Assembly: GCA_964642235.1 (NCBI GenBank)
Contig: CAZXOP010000004.1
Span: 1-42,064 of the forward strand
Reading direction: 5' to 3'
DNA: 42,064 bases
Origin: CAYSND01 sp964642235
GTDB lineage: Bacteria > Bacteroidota > Bacteroidia > Bacteroidales > UBA932
Under the pieces are notes generated by a model that saw nothing but the letters and a program-made list of their open reading frames with translations, was not told the origin of the DNA and made no database searches. The translations under genes and the position numbers were made by a program. Positions 23,470 through 32,227 of this stretch are shown piece by piece (the stretch's first letter is position 1; each line of letters opens with the position of its first letter).

Positions 23470-24318
23470 TTATGTTTTTTCTTCTGTTTTTCTAATTTCT
23501 CCCGGTGTTTTTCCAATATATTTCTTGCAAAATCTGACTAAATGAGAGAGGGAGGGGAAGTTTTGATCATCTGCTATGGTTTTCAATGGAATGTCGGGGT
23601 CGGAGAGATAGAAAAGTATTCTGCTTACCCTTCTTTTTTGCATCCAAGTATAGGGAGCCTCCCCAAACTCTTTATCAAACTGTCTTTTAAATGTAGGTAG
23701 GGCGACATTACATAGTTTAGCCAAATCTTCTACAGTGCCGGCCTTTGTATAGTTTTGATAGACTTTTTCTCTAAACTCAAAGGAGTTTCCAACTATGTAG
23801 TAGAGAAAGGAGGCTAACTCCTCTTTTGAGTAGTAGAGTCTGAATACCCAGAAGAGTTCTTGAAGTTTAATCTCATGAATGTGACGACAGTTAGCTTTAT
23901 CCTCTAAGTACATTCTTAGAAGTTCCAAGTACTTCATAAGTTGCTCTTTAATTTCGAAAGGTTTTGTCGCGAATTTTATTGTCTTAGCGATCTCCGAAAG
24001 CTCGGAAATGCTGCTGCGGGTGCAGAGATGTGTGGCATTGTCAAAAACAGAAACCATTGATTCACTCTCTTCAAGGATAGAGATTCGCACATTGCTGTTT
24101 CTTGGGACGAAGAGCATCTCTCCTGCAGAGAGGAGAATATTAAATTCATTGCACTGGAAACGGGCTTTCCCTTTTAAAAGGAATATTATATAATTAAGAG
24201 ATGTTTCGCTATTAGGTATATTATATCCTTTTTCATACTTATGGAGGTGAAACCCCGACAAGCTGTCTCTCAGATAGTAGCGACAGTTAATGTGTTCGTT
24301 AACATATAATAAGCCCAT
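23470..24318 (-). CDS. AraC-family transcriptional regulator
   Basis: 282 residues. An N-terminal cupin-like sensing part (about 20-110, including FLLKGKARFQC and LLSAGEMLFVPRNSNVRI) precedes a C-terminal AraC HTH domain (about 185-278). The first HTH is around VEDLAKLCNVALPTFKRQFD; the second is PLKTIADDQNFPSLSHLVRF followed by the typical GKTPGEIR. It lies 54 nt after the GH3 gene at the end of the beta-glucan locus, with its own -7 box, so it may control this locus or the keto-glycoside genes. AraC regulators with this layout also accompany keto-glycoside operons. The target is inferred, not shown. Confidence 0.88.
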   Translation of the reverse strand: MGLLYVNEHINCRYYLRDSLSGFHLHKYEKGYNIPNSETSLNYIIFLLKGKARFQCNEFNILLSAGEMLFVPRNSNVRISILEESESMVSVFDNATHLCTRSSISELSEIAKTIKFATKPFEIKEQLMKYLELLRMYLEDKANCRHIHEIKLQELFWVFRLYYSKEELASFLYYIVGNSFEFREKVYQNYTKAGTVEDLAKLCNVALPTFKRQFDKEFGEAPYTWMQKRRVSRILFYLSDPDIPLKTIADDQNFPSLSHLVRFCKKYIGKTPGEIRKTEEKT

Positions 24319-24343
24319 AACTGTAAAGAGTTAGAATGAATCT

Positions 24344-24351
24344 CAAATATA
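24344..24351 (-). promoter_or_regulatory. -7 box for the AraC-family gene
   Basis: TATATTTG on the minus strand, 25 nt before the start at 24318, in the short gap after GH3. It suggests expression independent of the PUL operon. Confidence 0.5.
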
Positions 24352-24372
24352 AGGAAAAATAATTGGTTTTTC

Positions 24373-26595
24373 TCAGATATTTAGGAAAAAATTCCCGACA
24401 AGTTCTATCTTTTCAGAGGATGAACCTATATATAGATCAAATATCCCACTCTCAGCTCCTTTTACCATTGACTCATTGTAAAAAGCCAAATCTTCATTAT
24501 CGATATGGAATGTAACCTTGGCAGATTCGCCAGGCTTTAAGAAGATTTTTTTAAATCCTTTTAACTCTTTTACAGGTCTTGTGACTGAAGCGACTCTATC
24601 ACGGATATAGAGCTGAACAACCTCTTCTCCCCCATATTTCCCATTGTTTTTAACGTCACAGGAGATAGTGATAGTTTCCCCTTTTTTAATCTCTTTCTTA
24701 TCTGTTTGAAGATTTGAAAAGGTGAAGGTTGTATAACTGAGTCCATGCCCAAAGGGGTACTGGGGCGTGTTTTTCGAGTCGATATATGCAGAGACATACT
24801 CTATTTTATTCTCATCCAATAATGGTCTGCCACTATTTTTATGGTCGTAATAGAGAGGGATTTGTCCTACTGAACGAGGAAATGACATAGGTAGCTTGCC
24901 CGAGGGGTTATAGTCCCCATATAGAATAGAGGCGATGGCATTTCCTGCTTCAATTCCTAAAAACCATGTGTAAATAATAGATCCAATATTTTCTGCACAC
25001 CACGGGAAGGTCAACGGTCTTCCTGCCAATAGAAGCAGTACAATAGGCTTTCCTGTTTTGTGAATCTCTTTTATAAGTTCCTCCTGAACACCGGGAATAG
25101 AGATATCTGTTCTGCTTTTTGCCTCACCGCTCATGTGCCAACTTTCCCCCATAAACATTAATACCACATCTGCTTTCTTCGCAACTCGAATAGCCTCTTT
25201 AAAGCCACTTTTGTCGGAGCCCTCTACTTCGCACCCTTTAGCATAGAGCATCTTAGTGGTGGAGGGAACCCTTTTTAGTAATCCGTCATAAGGGGAGATA
25301 TAGTCATCATAATTATCGCATGGGACAGACCAATTTCCTTTCATATCCTCTCTTGATTTAGCTAATGGTCCTATTACCGCGATGGTTCGTAAATTATCCT
25401 TCAGGGGAAGAACTGACTCGTCCCTATTTAACATAACGATACTTTTTTCTGCTATCTCTTTTGCAAACTTGCGATGGGCAGGGTTGTTTAGCTCTCTTGC
25501 CTCGCGATTCACATCTATGTACTTAAAGGGGTCGTCGAACAGCCCTAATTCAAACTTTTTATATAAAATTCGCCTTACAGCTTCATCTATTAGTGACTCA
25601 TCTATCTTTTTTTCTTCTATAAGGTTTTGCAAATGTTTAATGTATGCACTACTCTCCATATCGATATCCACACCTGCAATAATTGCTTTTTTGGAGGCTT
25701 CCGAAAGGTCTTCTGCAAATCCATGTGCAATAAGCTCCCCAATGGCCCCCCAATCACTTACCACTATTCCGCTATAGTTCCATTTATCCCTCAGAATATC
25801 TCTGTATAGCCATTTGTTGCCGGTAGAGGGGAACCCGTTAATATCGTTGAAAGAGGTCATAAAGGAGCCTACATTCGCTTTAACGGCGGCCTCAAATGGT
25901 GGAAAATAAGTTTCAAAAAGGCGTCTCTCACTTATGTCAGTGGTGTTATAATCTCTTCCTCCTTCGGCGGCACCGTACCCTACAAAGTGTTTCGCACAGG
26001 CAAAAATGGAGTTAGTGTCTCCCAATGCTTTTCCCTGAAAGCCATTCACTCTCCTTTCACTAATCTTGGAAGCGAGGAATACATCTTCTCCTGCCCCCTC
26101 CATTACTCTTCCCCAACGAGGATCTCTTGCAATATCAAGCATAGGTGCGAAAGTCCAATTTACACCTGCCGCTGCTGCCTCAATAGCAGCAATTCTAGCA
26201 GACTTCTCAATGGCATCCAAATCCCATGATGCTGCTTCAGCAAGAGGAATGGGGAAAGTGGTTTTGTATCCATGGATTACATCGAGTGCAAAGAGCAATG
26301 GTATTCCAAGTCTTGACTGCGTGGCATATTCTTGAACTTTACGAACATTTGTTACCCCATGAATATTTAAAACAGACCCTACTTCTCCTTTTATAATGGC
26401 TTCTCTTTTATCGCTTTGATTGTTTAAAGGACCTGTTAAAGCATGGTCTCCTGTGTATTGATTGAGTTGTCCGATTTTCTCTTGAAGTGTCATTAAAGAG
26501 ATTACACTGTCAACTTTCTCTTTTATTGAGAGTCTCTGTGCTTGAATAGTTAAAGGGAAGGTCAATAATAAAATTAAAAGCGTGGTCTTTCTCAT
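24373..26595 (-). CDS. Exported GH3 beta-glucosidase
   Basis: 740 residues. Sec signal peptide (ends TIQAQ), GH3 N-terminal TIM-barrel domain (about 35-345), alpha/beta sandwich domain (about 385-610) and fibronectin-III-like tail (about 655-725, NNGKYGGEEVVQLYIRD). The catalytic nucleophile is Asp281 in VVSDWGAI. KHFVGYGA and the DPRWGRVMEGAGED motif shape the glucose site. SGEAKSR in the second domain is the conserved loop that supplies the acid/base in many members. It should release glucose from beta-glucan oligosaccharides in the periplasm. It sits 2 nt after the GH16 gene in the operon. Confidence 0.93.
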   Translation of the reverse strand: MRKTTLLILLLTFPLTIQAQRLSIKEKVDSVISLMTLQEKIGQLNQYTGDHALTGPLNNQSDKREAIIKGEVGSVLNIHGVTNVRKVQEYATQSRLGIPLLFALDVIHGYKTTFPIPLAEAASWDLDAIEKSARIAAIEAAAAGVNWTFAPMLDIARDPRWGRVMEGAGEDVFLASKISERRVNGFQGKALGDTNSIFACAKHFVGYGAAEGGRDYNTTDISERRLFETYFPPFEAAVKANVGSFMTSFNDINGFPSTGNKWLYRDILRDKWNYSGIVVSDWGAIGELIAHGFAEDLSEASKKAIIAGVDIDMESSAYIKHLQNLIEEKKIDESLIDEAVRRILYKKFELGLFDDPFKYIDVNREARELNNPAHRKFAKEIAEKSIVMLNRDESVLPLKDNLRTIAVIGPLAKSREDMKGNWSVPCDNYDDYISPYDGLLKRVPSTTKMLYAKGCEVEGSDKSGFKEAIRVAKKADVVLMFMGESWHMSGEAKSRTDISIPGVQEELIKEIHKTGKPIVLLLLAGRPLTFPWCAENIGSIIYTWFLGIEAGNAIASILYGDYNPSGKLPMSFPRSVGQIPLYYDHKNSGRPLLDENKIEYVSAYIDSKNTPQYPFGHGLSYTTFTFSNLQTDKKEIKKGETITISCDVKNNGKYGGEEVVQLYIRDRVASVTRPVKELKGFKKIFLKPGESAKVTFHIDNEDLAFYNESMVKGAESGIFDLYIGSSSEKIELVGNFFLNI

Positions 26596-26597
26596 AT

Positions 26598-27383
26598 TTA
26601 GATCTTTTTATAAACTCGTACGTAATCTATTTCAATGGAGGAGGGGAATATACTATCATCAATACCTTTAACCCCTCCCCAATTTCCTCCGACAGCAAGA
26701 TTAATAATTAAGTGAAATTTTTGGTCGAATGGCCAAGATTCAAACCCTGTGCCGTCATTTGTGTAAGTATAATAGTGCTTTCCGTCAACAAAACTTTTCC
26801 AACAGTTTTCATCCCACTCTATGGAGTAAACATGAAAATCTGATTCTAAATCAGGAATCCTTAGGCTCTCACCTATTTGTGTCCCTATTATATGATTATG
26901 TTTTTTTGTATGTGCAGTAGAGTGAACTACACCTCTGTCGTAGCCGACATATTCCATTATGTCTATTTCTCCGGAATCAGGCCATCTTCCATATATGTTA
27001 TCGGTGGGAAGCATCCAAACAGCGGGCCATAAGCCGTTTCCGGGAGAGACTTTGATCTTAACCTCCATTTTTCCATATAACCAGTCTCCCTTACCTTTAG
27101 TTGTAAGTCTTGCAGAGGTGTAGTTTTTATCACCTACTTTTTCTTTATGTGCTGTGATTTTTAGAATACCATTACTAACAATAGCATTGTTTGTGTCTTG
27201 ATCGGTATAGAACTGTTGTTCGTTATTACCCCATCCGATGGAGTTGCCGGCAGTATCGAAGTTCCACTTCGTACTGTCAGGCAACCCTGAATAATTAAAT
27301 TCATCATTCCACACCATCTTCCACTCTTTATCGGATGTGCAAGAACAAAGTACAAACGCCAATAACACTACTATTTTTCTCAT
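26598..27383 (-). CDS. GH16 endo-beta-glucanase lipoprotein (laminarinase type)
   Basis: 261 residues. A short lipoprotein signal ends ...FVLCSC (Cys15), then one GH16 beta-jelly-roll domain. The catalytic motif EIDIME gives nucleophile Glu139, Asp141 and acid/base Glu144. Aromatic cleft residues such as NGLWPAVWMLP and GRWPDSGE fit endo-beta-1,3- or mixed-linkage glucanases; exact linkage specificity is not determinable. As a surface or periplasmic lipoprotein it would fragment glucan for import by the adjacent SusC/SusD pair. Spacing to the SusD-like gene is 7 nt and to GH3 2 nt, so all four genes form one operon. Confidence 0.93.
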   Translation of the reverse strand: MRKIVVLLAFVLCSCTSDKEWKMVWNDEFNYSGLPDSTKWNFDTAGNSIGWGNNEQQFYTDQDTNNAIVSNGILKITAHKEKVGDKNYTSARLTTKGKGDWLYGKMEVKIKVSPGNGLWPAVWMLPTDNIYGRWPDSGEIDIMEYVGYDRGVVHSTAHTKKHNHIIGTQIGESLRIPDLESDFHVYSIEWDENCWKSFVDGKHYYTYTNDGTGFESWPFDQKFHLIINLAVGGNWGGVKGIDDSIFPSSIEIDYVRVYKKI

Positions 27384-27390
27384 TTCTAAC

Positions 27391-28917
27391 CTATTTTAAT
27401 AACCACATCACTTTGTTGATGCCATCATAATCATCATATTGTCTTTTTAGGGCACTCTTTAAGTTTTCTCCATTATTCTGAACTTCGTCAGTTGGATATT
27501 TCCATCTAACAGGAATTTTGGTTTTATCGTCAATATTCATGCTAGTGGCAGCATTAATCGGAAGTACGGGGTATTGGGTCCTGCGATATTCGAAAAATGC
27601 CCCATCACCATCCTGCTGGAAATTCATTAGATATTTTTGTAACCAGATTTGTTTTAGTCTGTCACTTGAAGAGGCTTTGTAAGCAGCCGCTCCTACAAAA
27701 TAACCACCGATGTATCCGGCATCTATTTTCATATTGGAGTTGTAAGTATTGGTCGCGTCATAACTTGCTACAGCATTAAGGGCTGCAGTAACTCCATTCT
27801 TATAATATGTTTCAGAATTGCCAGAAACCCATCCTAATTCAATAGCTTCAGCAATTATTAAACATTGTTCTGCGTAGCTTACGTAGAGGAAAGGATCTCC
27901 TGCTTTAACCTTAGTATAACGATCGTTTATCAAAGAATATTTACCTGCCAAGAAAGCTACGTTCAATGTGTTAAAGTCCATAGAGGGATCTGCTCCCACA
28001 TAAGAGTTAAAGTCATTAGCAGCACCCCCTGCTGTTAATTTTGCAATCGCAGGTGCTGCAAAATAAAATAGTCTTCTGTCGTTAAGAGTTTTTAGCGCGT
28101 CAATAACGACAGAAGAGACTACTGTCGCAGAGTTAAACATTAGTTGGTTATAGAGAGGATGCCATGTCCCTGTAGCATCGGTATATTTTAGTTCGAGGTT
28201 ATCAGCATTTGACTCCATAAGTTTCCCGGAAGAGACAATAGCGGCAAATCTTGCCTTTTGCTCAGCTGTGATTTTTCTACTCATAGACATCATAACCTTT
28301 AGTTGCAAAGCATTACATGCTTTCTGCCACTTAACTATATCTCCACCATAGATAATATCCCCGGTGAAGTTCTTACCCGCTTTAAAAAACTCCTCTCCCT
28401 TTTTTAAGTCTTCCAAAATTGCTTTTAAAACAGACTCCTGAGTATCGTAAACAGGGTATTGAATCCCTTGCTTCCCTTTACCTGCTTCGGAATAAGGGAT
28501 GTCACCGGTGCGCATGGTAAGTCTATAACCATTAAATGCTTTTATAAAAAGCTGTAGTCCCTTGAAAGAGTTCTCGTAATCTGTTCCGGTGGCATACTCT
28601 ACCATCTTTTCAAGATTGGGAAGGTTAGTGTATGACTCAAAGCTACAAGTACCTATAAGGTTATATTGTGCCTCCATAGGGACCTCAGCAGCATAAGCTA
28701 CATATTTTGGTAGTGCTTGAAAACTTGTATATGCTTTCCCGTCAGCAGCAAATCTAAAAGTGTTTTTTAAAGCACCCGTTGCAAGCATTTCGGGGGTTAC
28801 GAGTGTGCTGTTATCGGGATTTGTATTAAAATCATCGAAGTTCGAGCATCCTGCAAGAGTAAGTGAAGAAATAAGTATAAGACCTATTATTTTATTTATT
28901 GTTTTCATATTACTCAT
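27391..28917 (-). CDS. SusD/RagB-like glycan-binding outer-membrane lipoprotein
   Basis: 508 residues. The lipoprotein signal ends LTLAGC (Cys24). The mature start FDDFNTNPDNSTLVTPEMLA is the hallmark of the SusD-like_2 subgroup. TPR-like helices around GDIPYSEAGKG and YVSYAEQCLIIAEAIELGW are typical. It should form the lid of the SusC transporter and bind glucan oligosaccharides at the cell surface. Met1 lies 2 nt after the SusC stop; Met4 at 28908 is an equally possible start. It is the second gene of the PUL operon. Confidence 0.92.
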   Translation of the reverse strand: MSNMKTINKIIGLILISSLTLAGCSNFDDFNTNPDNSTLVTPEMLATGALKNTFRFAADGKAYTSFQALPKYVAYAAEVPMEAQYNLIGTCSFESYTNLPNLEKMVEYATGTDYENSFKGLQLFIKAFNGYRLTMRTGDIPYSEAGKGKQGIQYPVYDTQESVLKAILEDLKKGEEFFKAGKNFTGDIIYGGDIVKWQKACNALQLKVMMSMSRKITAEQKARFAAIVSSGKLMESNADNLELKYTDATGTWHPLYNQLMFNSATVVSSVVIDALKTLNDRRLFYFAAPAIAKLTAGGAANDFNSYVGADPSMDFNTLNVAFLAGKYSLINDRYTKVKAGDPFLYVSYAEQCLIIAEAIELGWVSGNSETYYKNGVTAALNAVASYDATNTYNSNMKIDAGYIGGYFVGAAAYKASSSDRLKQIWLQKYLMNFQQDGDGAFFEYRRTQYPVLPINAATSMNIDDKTKIPVRWKYPTDEVQNNGENLKSALKRQYDDYDGINKVMWLLK

Positions 28918-28919
28918 TT

Positions 28920-31900
28920 TTAGAAAGAAAATTTAACATTAAAACCAAGATATCTAACGGAGGGGTCAGTAAAGTTATCTGAACCACCGTCAGGATCTGA
29001 ATATTTGAAGTCTTTAGCCCACATAAACATGTTTTGAGCAGTAACTCCTACAGAGACAGATTTTGCCCAGCTCTTAATTATAGGCTTAGGAAGCGAGTAG
29101 CTTAAAGCCAACTCACGAAGCTTAATAAAGGTGGTAGAGAAGGTATCGGCAGGACGACCTGCGCCTCCCCAGGCAACTCCGGCGTGCATATCTTTTGCAT
29201 ACCTGTTAAATGTGGTGGCTATATCGTTCTTCCCATATACTCTGTTGTCTGAAAGAACATTTCCATAAGCGTCATAAGCTACGGTTCCTGATACCACTTT
29301 AACTCCTTCACCTATGAAGTTAGCACTTCCAGGGTTAGCCACGTCAGCGGCACGTGCAGCAGTAACTGATTTAGGATGCGCACCTGCCACCCATAAGTAG
29401 CTTTCTGTTAGCGAATTGGTTAAACCACCAACTCTTCCGTCCACTGAGAAGGAGAATGTGAAACTTTTATAACGGAGCGAGCCATTTAATCCCCACATCC
29501 AGTCAGGGTCGGAATAACCATATACGGAGTAGAAAGGATTAAATTGTATGCGTCCATTTGAGAAGATATGGTTTCCTTGAGGATCTAAAGCATAATCCTG
29601 AAGTACATAAGCATCTACTCTGTTCCCTTCCTTTACCCAAGGTCTATCTAGTGAGTATTTTTTATCCAATGCAGTATAGTAGCGAGCATATTTTGACCAG
29701 TTCAAATCGAGGTCAAGCTGCCAATCCGAAGTTAGAACTGGAGTCCCTTTAAGTGTAACCTCCCACCCTCTTCTGGTAATCTTCTCTTCCGTATTTACAA
29801 ATGTCCCTACATATCCAGAAGCTATAGAAATAGGTCCTGTCTTTAGGAAGTCATACATAAGTTTGCTGTAGTATGAAACGTCTAACATAAGCCTATTCTT
29901 AAAGAACATCCCTTGTGTACCGACTTCAAATGTATTAGCAGACTGTGGTAGGATGCCGATAGGAGGGAGAGATCTTGACATGGTAGCGGAGGCAAAGTTT
30001 GCCCATGAGGGGTTCTGAACGGAGAATGTGGTATTAGTTTCATATATCCCCGGAGGAGTTTTAGAGACAGTCCACGAAGAGCGAACTTTCCAAAGATCTA
30101 ACCAGTGAGATGTGTTTTTAAGGAGTTCAGATATAACAAAACTCCCTGAAACAGAAGGGTACATATATGAGCTATTATCCTTTGGAAGGGTAGAGCTCCA
30201 GTCATTTCTGAGAGTTCCCTCTACGAATAACATCCTTTTCCAAGAAAACATTAATCTTCCGTAAACAGAGTTTACCTGCTGTTTGTAAACTGATGAGCTT
30301 ACAGTAGGAGACTCAACAGATGCTTTAAGTGAGAAGTAGCCCGGTATTGAGATTCCCCCTTTGGTGGCTGCACCGATGGTTTCGTCTCTTGAGAAGAAGA
30401 TGGTCCCCCCAACAAGCCCCTCTAATGAGAAGTCTCCCCATGTATAGTCGCCTGAAAGGATCATATCATTATTCATACTATATCCTGTTCTTCTTCCGGT
30501 AGCATAAAGACCTGTCCACTGCCCACTCCAGAATCCTGCCCCTGCTGCACTTGTATTACCTGTGGAGACATAAGAGTCTTTAGAGACCTTTAAGTCCTCC
30601 CTGTCAAGGTAAAAATCAAGCCCTGAGCGAACTGTAAGTTTTAGCCACTTGGTAAAATCATAATTTACATTAGCTGCTATATTAAAGATATCCCTGTCAA
30701 CCATTTTTACTTTTTCGTTACGGTCAAAGTAAGGGTTGTTGTGGGTATTCTTATAAGTAAAGTTCTGCTTAACATTAGGAATCATCCAGTAATTATTCTT
30801 ATAGTCGAGAATATTATAGTCAGGTGCAGTCCAAATTAAAAGGGTGTACATCGGGTCGTAAGAGGTATATCCGTTAAAACCGATGTTTGGAGAGGTCTGT
30901 TTGTGATAAGCTGCATTTGAACTGAAAGTAAGTTTTTTAACTCTAAACTCCCCACCTAAGGTGAAGCCGTATTTATCATACATACTATTAGGATAGAGAC
31001 CCTTTGTTCCTGTCCAATCAATAGAGCTTCTCAAAGAGGCATTTTTAGAATTATAGGCTATGCTGAGGTTGTTGCTCGTAATGTAGGAGTTTTCAAGGAA
31101 ATTCTTAAAGTTATTTACTCCGACAGGACGATATTCATAAACTCTATCCTCTTTTTTAAATGGATCCCACTGTAATTGCATGCTGCCATCCATTACCATA
31201 CCCCAAGACTCATCAGAGTTTTTACTGTAGGCATTGGTAGTACCTCTACCATATATCCCTTGAACTTTAGGGATAGCTACAAAACCTGCTGCAAACATCG
31301 TGTTAGTCGAAAGATTTACAGTGATTCCGTCATTTTCCCCTTTACCATTCTTAGTGTTAATCATAATTACACCACTTGAACCTCTATATCCGTATAGAGC
31401 AGAAGCGGTGGCACCCTTCAAAAAGCTCAATGATTCAATATCGTCATTGGCTACATCTCGGAGTGTCATATTAGAATAAGGTACACCATCTATAACGATA
31501 AGTGGAGTCTCACCTCTAAGAGTTACGGTAGGAGCAGAGGCGAAATCGCTGGAGTTCTTAACCATTAACCCTGAAACCTTACCTGTAAGTGAGGCTGCCA
31601 TATCAACACTCTTTACCACTTGAAGCTTCTCGTTACTAACCTTTTGGGCTGAATATCCAAGTGCTTTTTCGGAACGTTTGATGCCGAGGGCAGTAACTAC
31701 AGCCTCTTCCATAATTACTAAGTCCGGATCTAGTTTTACGAAAATAGGAGAGTTGTTATTAATAGTAATTTCGACACTCTTCATCCCTAAGAATGAAACT
31801 TGGATGATGCTGCCGTAACTAGGAAGGTCAATAAAGAATGAACCATTCTCGTTAGAGGTGGTTCCGATAGGGTGACCTTTTACTACAATTGAAGCCCCAA

Positions 31901-32015
31901 CAATGGGCTGACCATCGTCAGAACCCACTACGCTACCGCTAATTGAGATTTTCTGTCCAAAAATCACTGTAGAAGCGAAGAATAGTGTGAAAAATAAGCA
32001 AACAAATTTCTTCAT
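28920..32015 (-). CDS. SusC/RagA-type TonB-linked outer-membrane transporter
   Basis: 1031 residues. A signal peptide (to IFGQ) is followed by a carboxypeptidase-regulatory-like domain (about 24-105), the MEEAVVTALGIKRSEKALGY segment typical of SusC, a plug domain (about 115-225, with GETPLIVIDGVPYSN and GYRGSSGVIMINTK) and a 22-strand-type beta-barrel ending in aromatic FNVKFSF. It imports oligosaccharides using TonB energy, paired with the following SusD-like protein. With GH16 and GH3 downstream the likely substrate is a beta-1,3 or mixed-linkage glucan. Regulation is probably by the propeller-LuxR protein encoded 212 nt upstream. Confidence 0.95.
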   Translation of the reverse strand: MKKFVCLFFTLFFASTVIFGQKISISGSVVGSDDGQPIVGASIVVKGHPIGTTSNENGSFFIDLPSYGSIIQVSFLGMKSVEITINNNSPIFVKLDPDLVIMEEAVVTALGIKRSEKALGYSAQKVSNEKLQVVKSVDMAASLTGKVSGLMVKNSSDFASAPTVTLRGETPLIVIDGVPYSNMTLRDVANDDIESLSFLKGATASALYGYRGSSGVIMINTKNGKGENDGITVNLSTNTMFAAGFVAIPKVQGIYGRGTTNAYSKNSDESWGMVMDGSMQLQWDPFKKEDRVYEYRPVGVNNFKNFLENSYITSNNLSIAYNSKNASLRSSIDWTGTKGLYPNSMYDKYGFTLGGEFRVKKLTFSSNAAYHKQTSPNIGFNGYTSYDPMYTLLIWTAPDYNILDYKNNYWMIPNVKQNFTYKNTHNNPYFDRNEKVKMVDRDIFNIAANVNYDFTKWLKLTVRSGLDFYLDREDLKVSKDSYVSTGNTSAAGAGFWSGQWTGLYATGRRTGYSMNNDMILSGDYTWGDFSLEGLVGGTIFFSRDETIGAATKGGISIPGYFSLKASVESPTVSSSVYKQQVNSVYGRLMFSWKRMLFVEGTLRNDWSSTLPKDNSSYMYPSVSGSFVISELLKNTSHWLDLWKVRSSWTVSKTPPGIYETNTTFSVQNPSWANFASATMSRSLPPIGILPQSANTFEVGTQGMFFKNRLMLDVSYYSKLMYDFLKTGPISIASGYVGTFVNTEEKITRRGWEVTLKGTPVLTSDWQLDLDLNWSKYARYYTALDKKYSLDRPWVKEGNRVDAYVLQDYALDPQGNHIFSNGRIQFNPFYSVYGYSDPDWMWGLNGSLRYKSFTFSFSVDGRVGGLTNSLTESYLWVAGAHPKSVTAARAADVANPGSANFIGEGVKVVSGTVAYDAYGNVLSDNRVYGKNDIATTFNRYAKDMHAGVAWGGAGRPADTFSTTFIKLRELALSYSLPKPIIKSWAKSVSVGVTAQNMFMWAKDFKYSDPDGGSDNFTDPSVRYLGFNVKFSF

Positions 32016-32127
32016 ATAATTGTGTTTTAATAAAGTTGTAAATCAACAATGAGCTAATCAGCTTTGGCAAAGTTTAACAAAATAAACCAAAATACCTTAT
32101 ATATATACCATTACAAAAACACTACAT

Positions 32128-32158
32128 AAAAAGTCAAGCCAAAATATAGACCTTGACA
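32128..32158 (-). terminator. Possible weak terminator after the propeller-LuxR gene
   Basis: On the minus strand GTCAAG (32157-32152) can pair with CTTGAC (32138-32133), followed by a T-run (32132-32128). The stem is only 6 bp with a 13-nt loop. It overlaps one of the direct repeats, so it may instead be part of a regulator site. Confidence 0.35.
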
Positions 32159-32223
32159 ATTTTCATTTTTCGGTAAATAATATTCTTGATAATCAGGTGT
32201 ATATAAAATATAACACCTTGACA
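32141..32223. repeat. Direct repeats in the leader region upstream of susC
   Basis: AAAATATAGACCTTGACA at 32141-32158 recurs as AAAATATAACACCTTGACA at 32205-32223, differing by one inserted and one changed base, 64 bp apart. They lie in the 212-bp gap between the regulator stop and the SusC start. No full TAnnTTTG box was found for susC (nearest is AAACTTTG at 32075-32068, minus). The repeats are candidates for activator binding. Confidence 0.5.
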
Positions 32224-32227
32224 GCGC

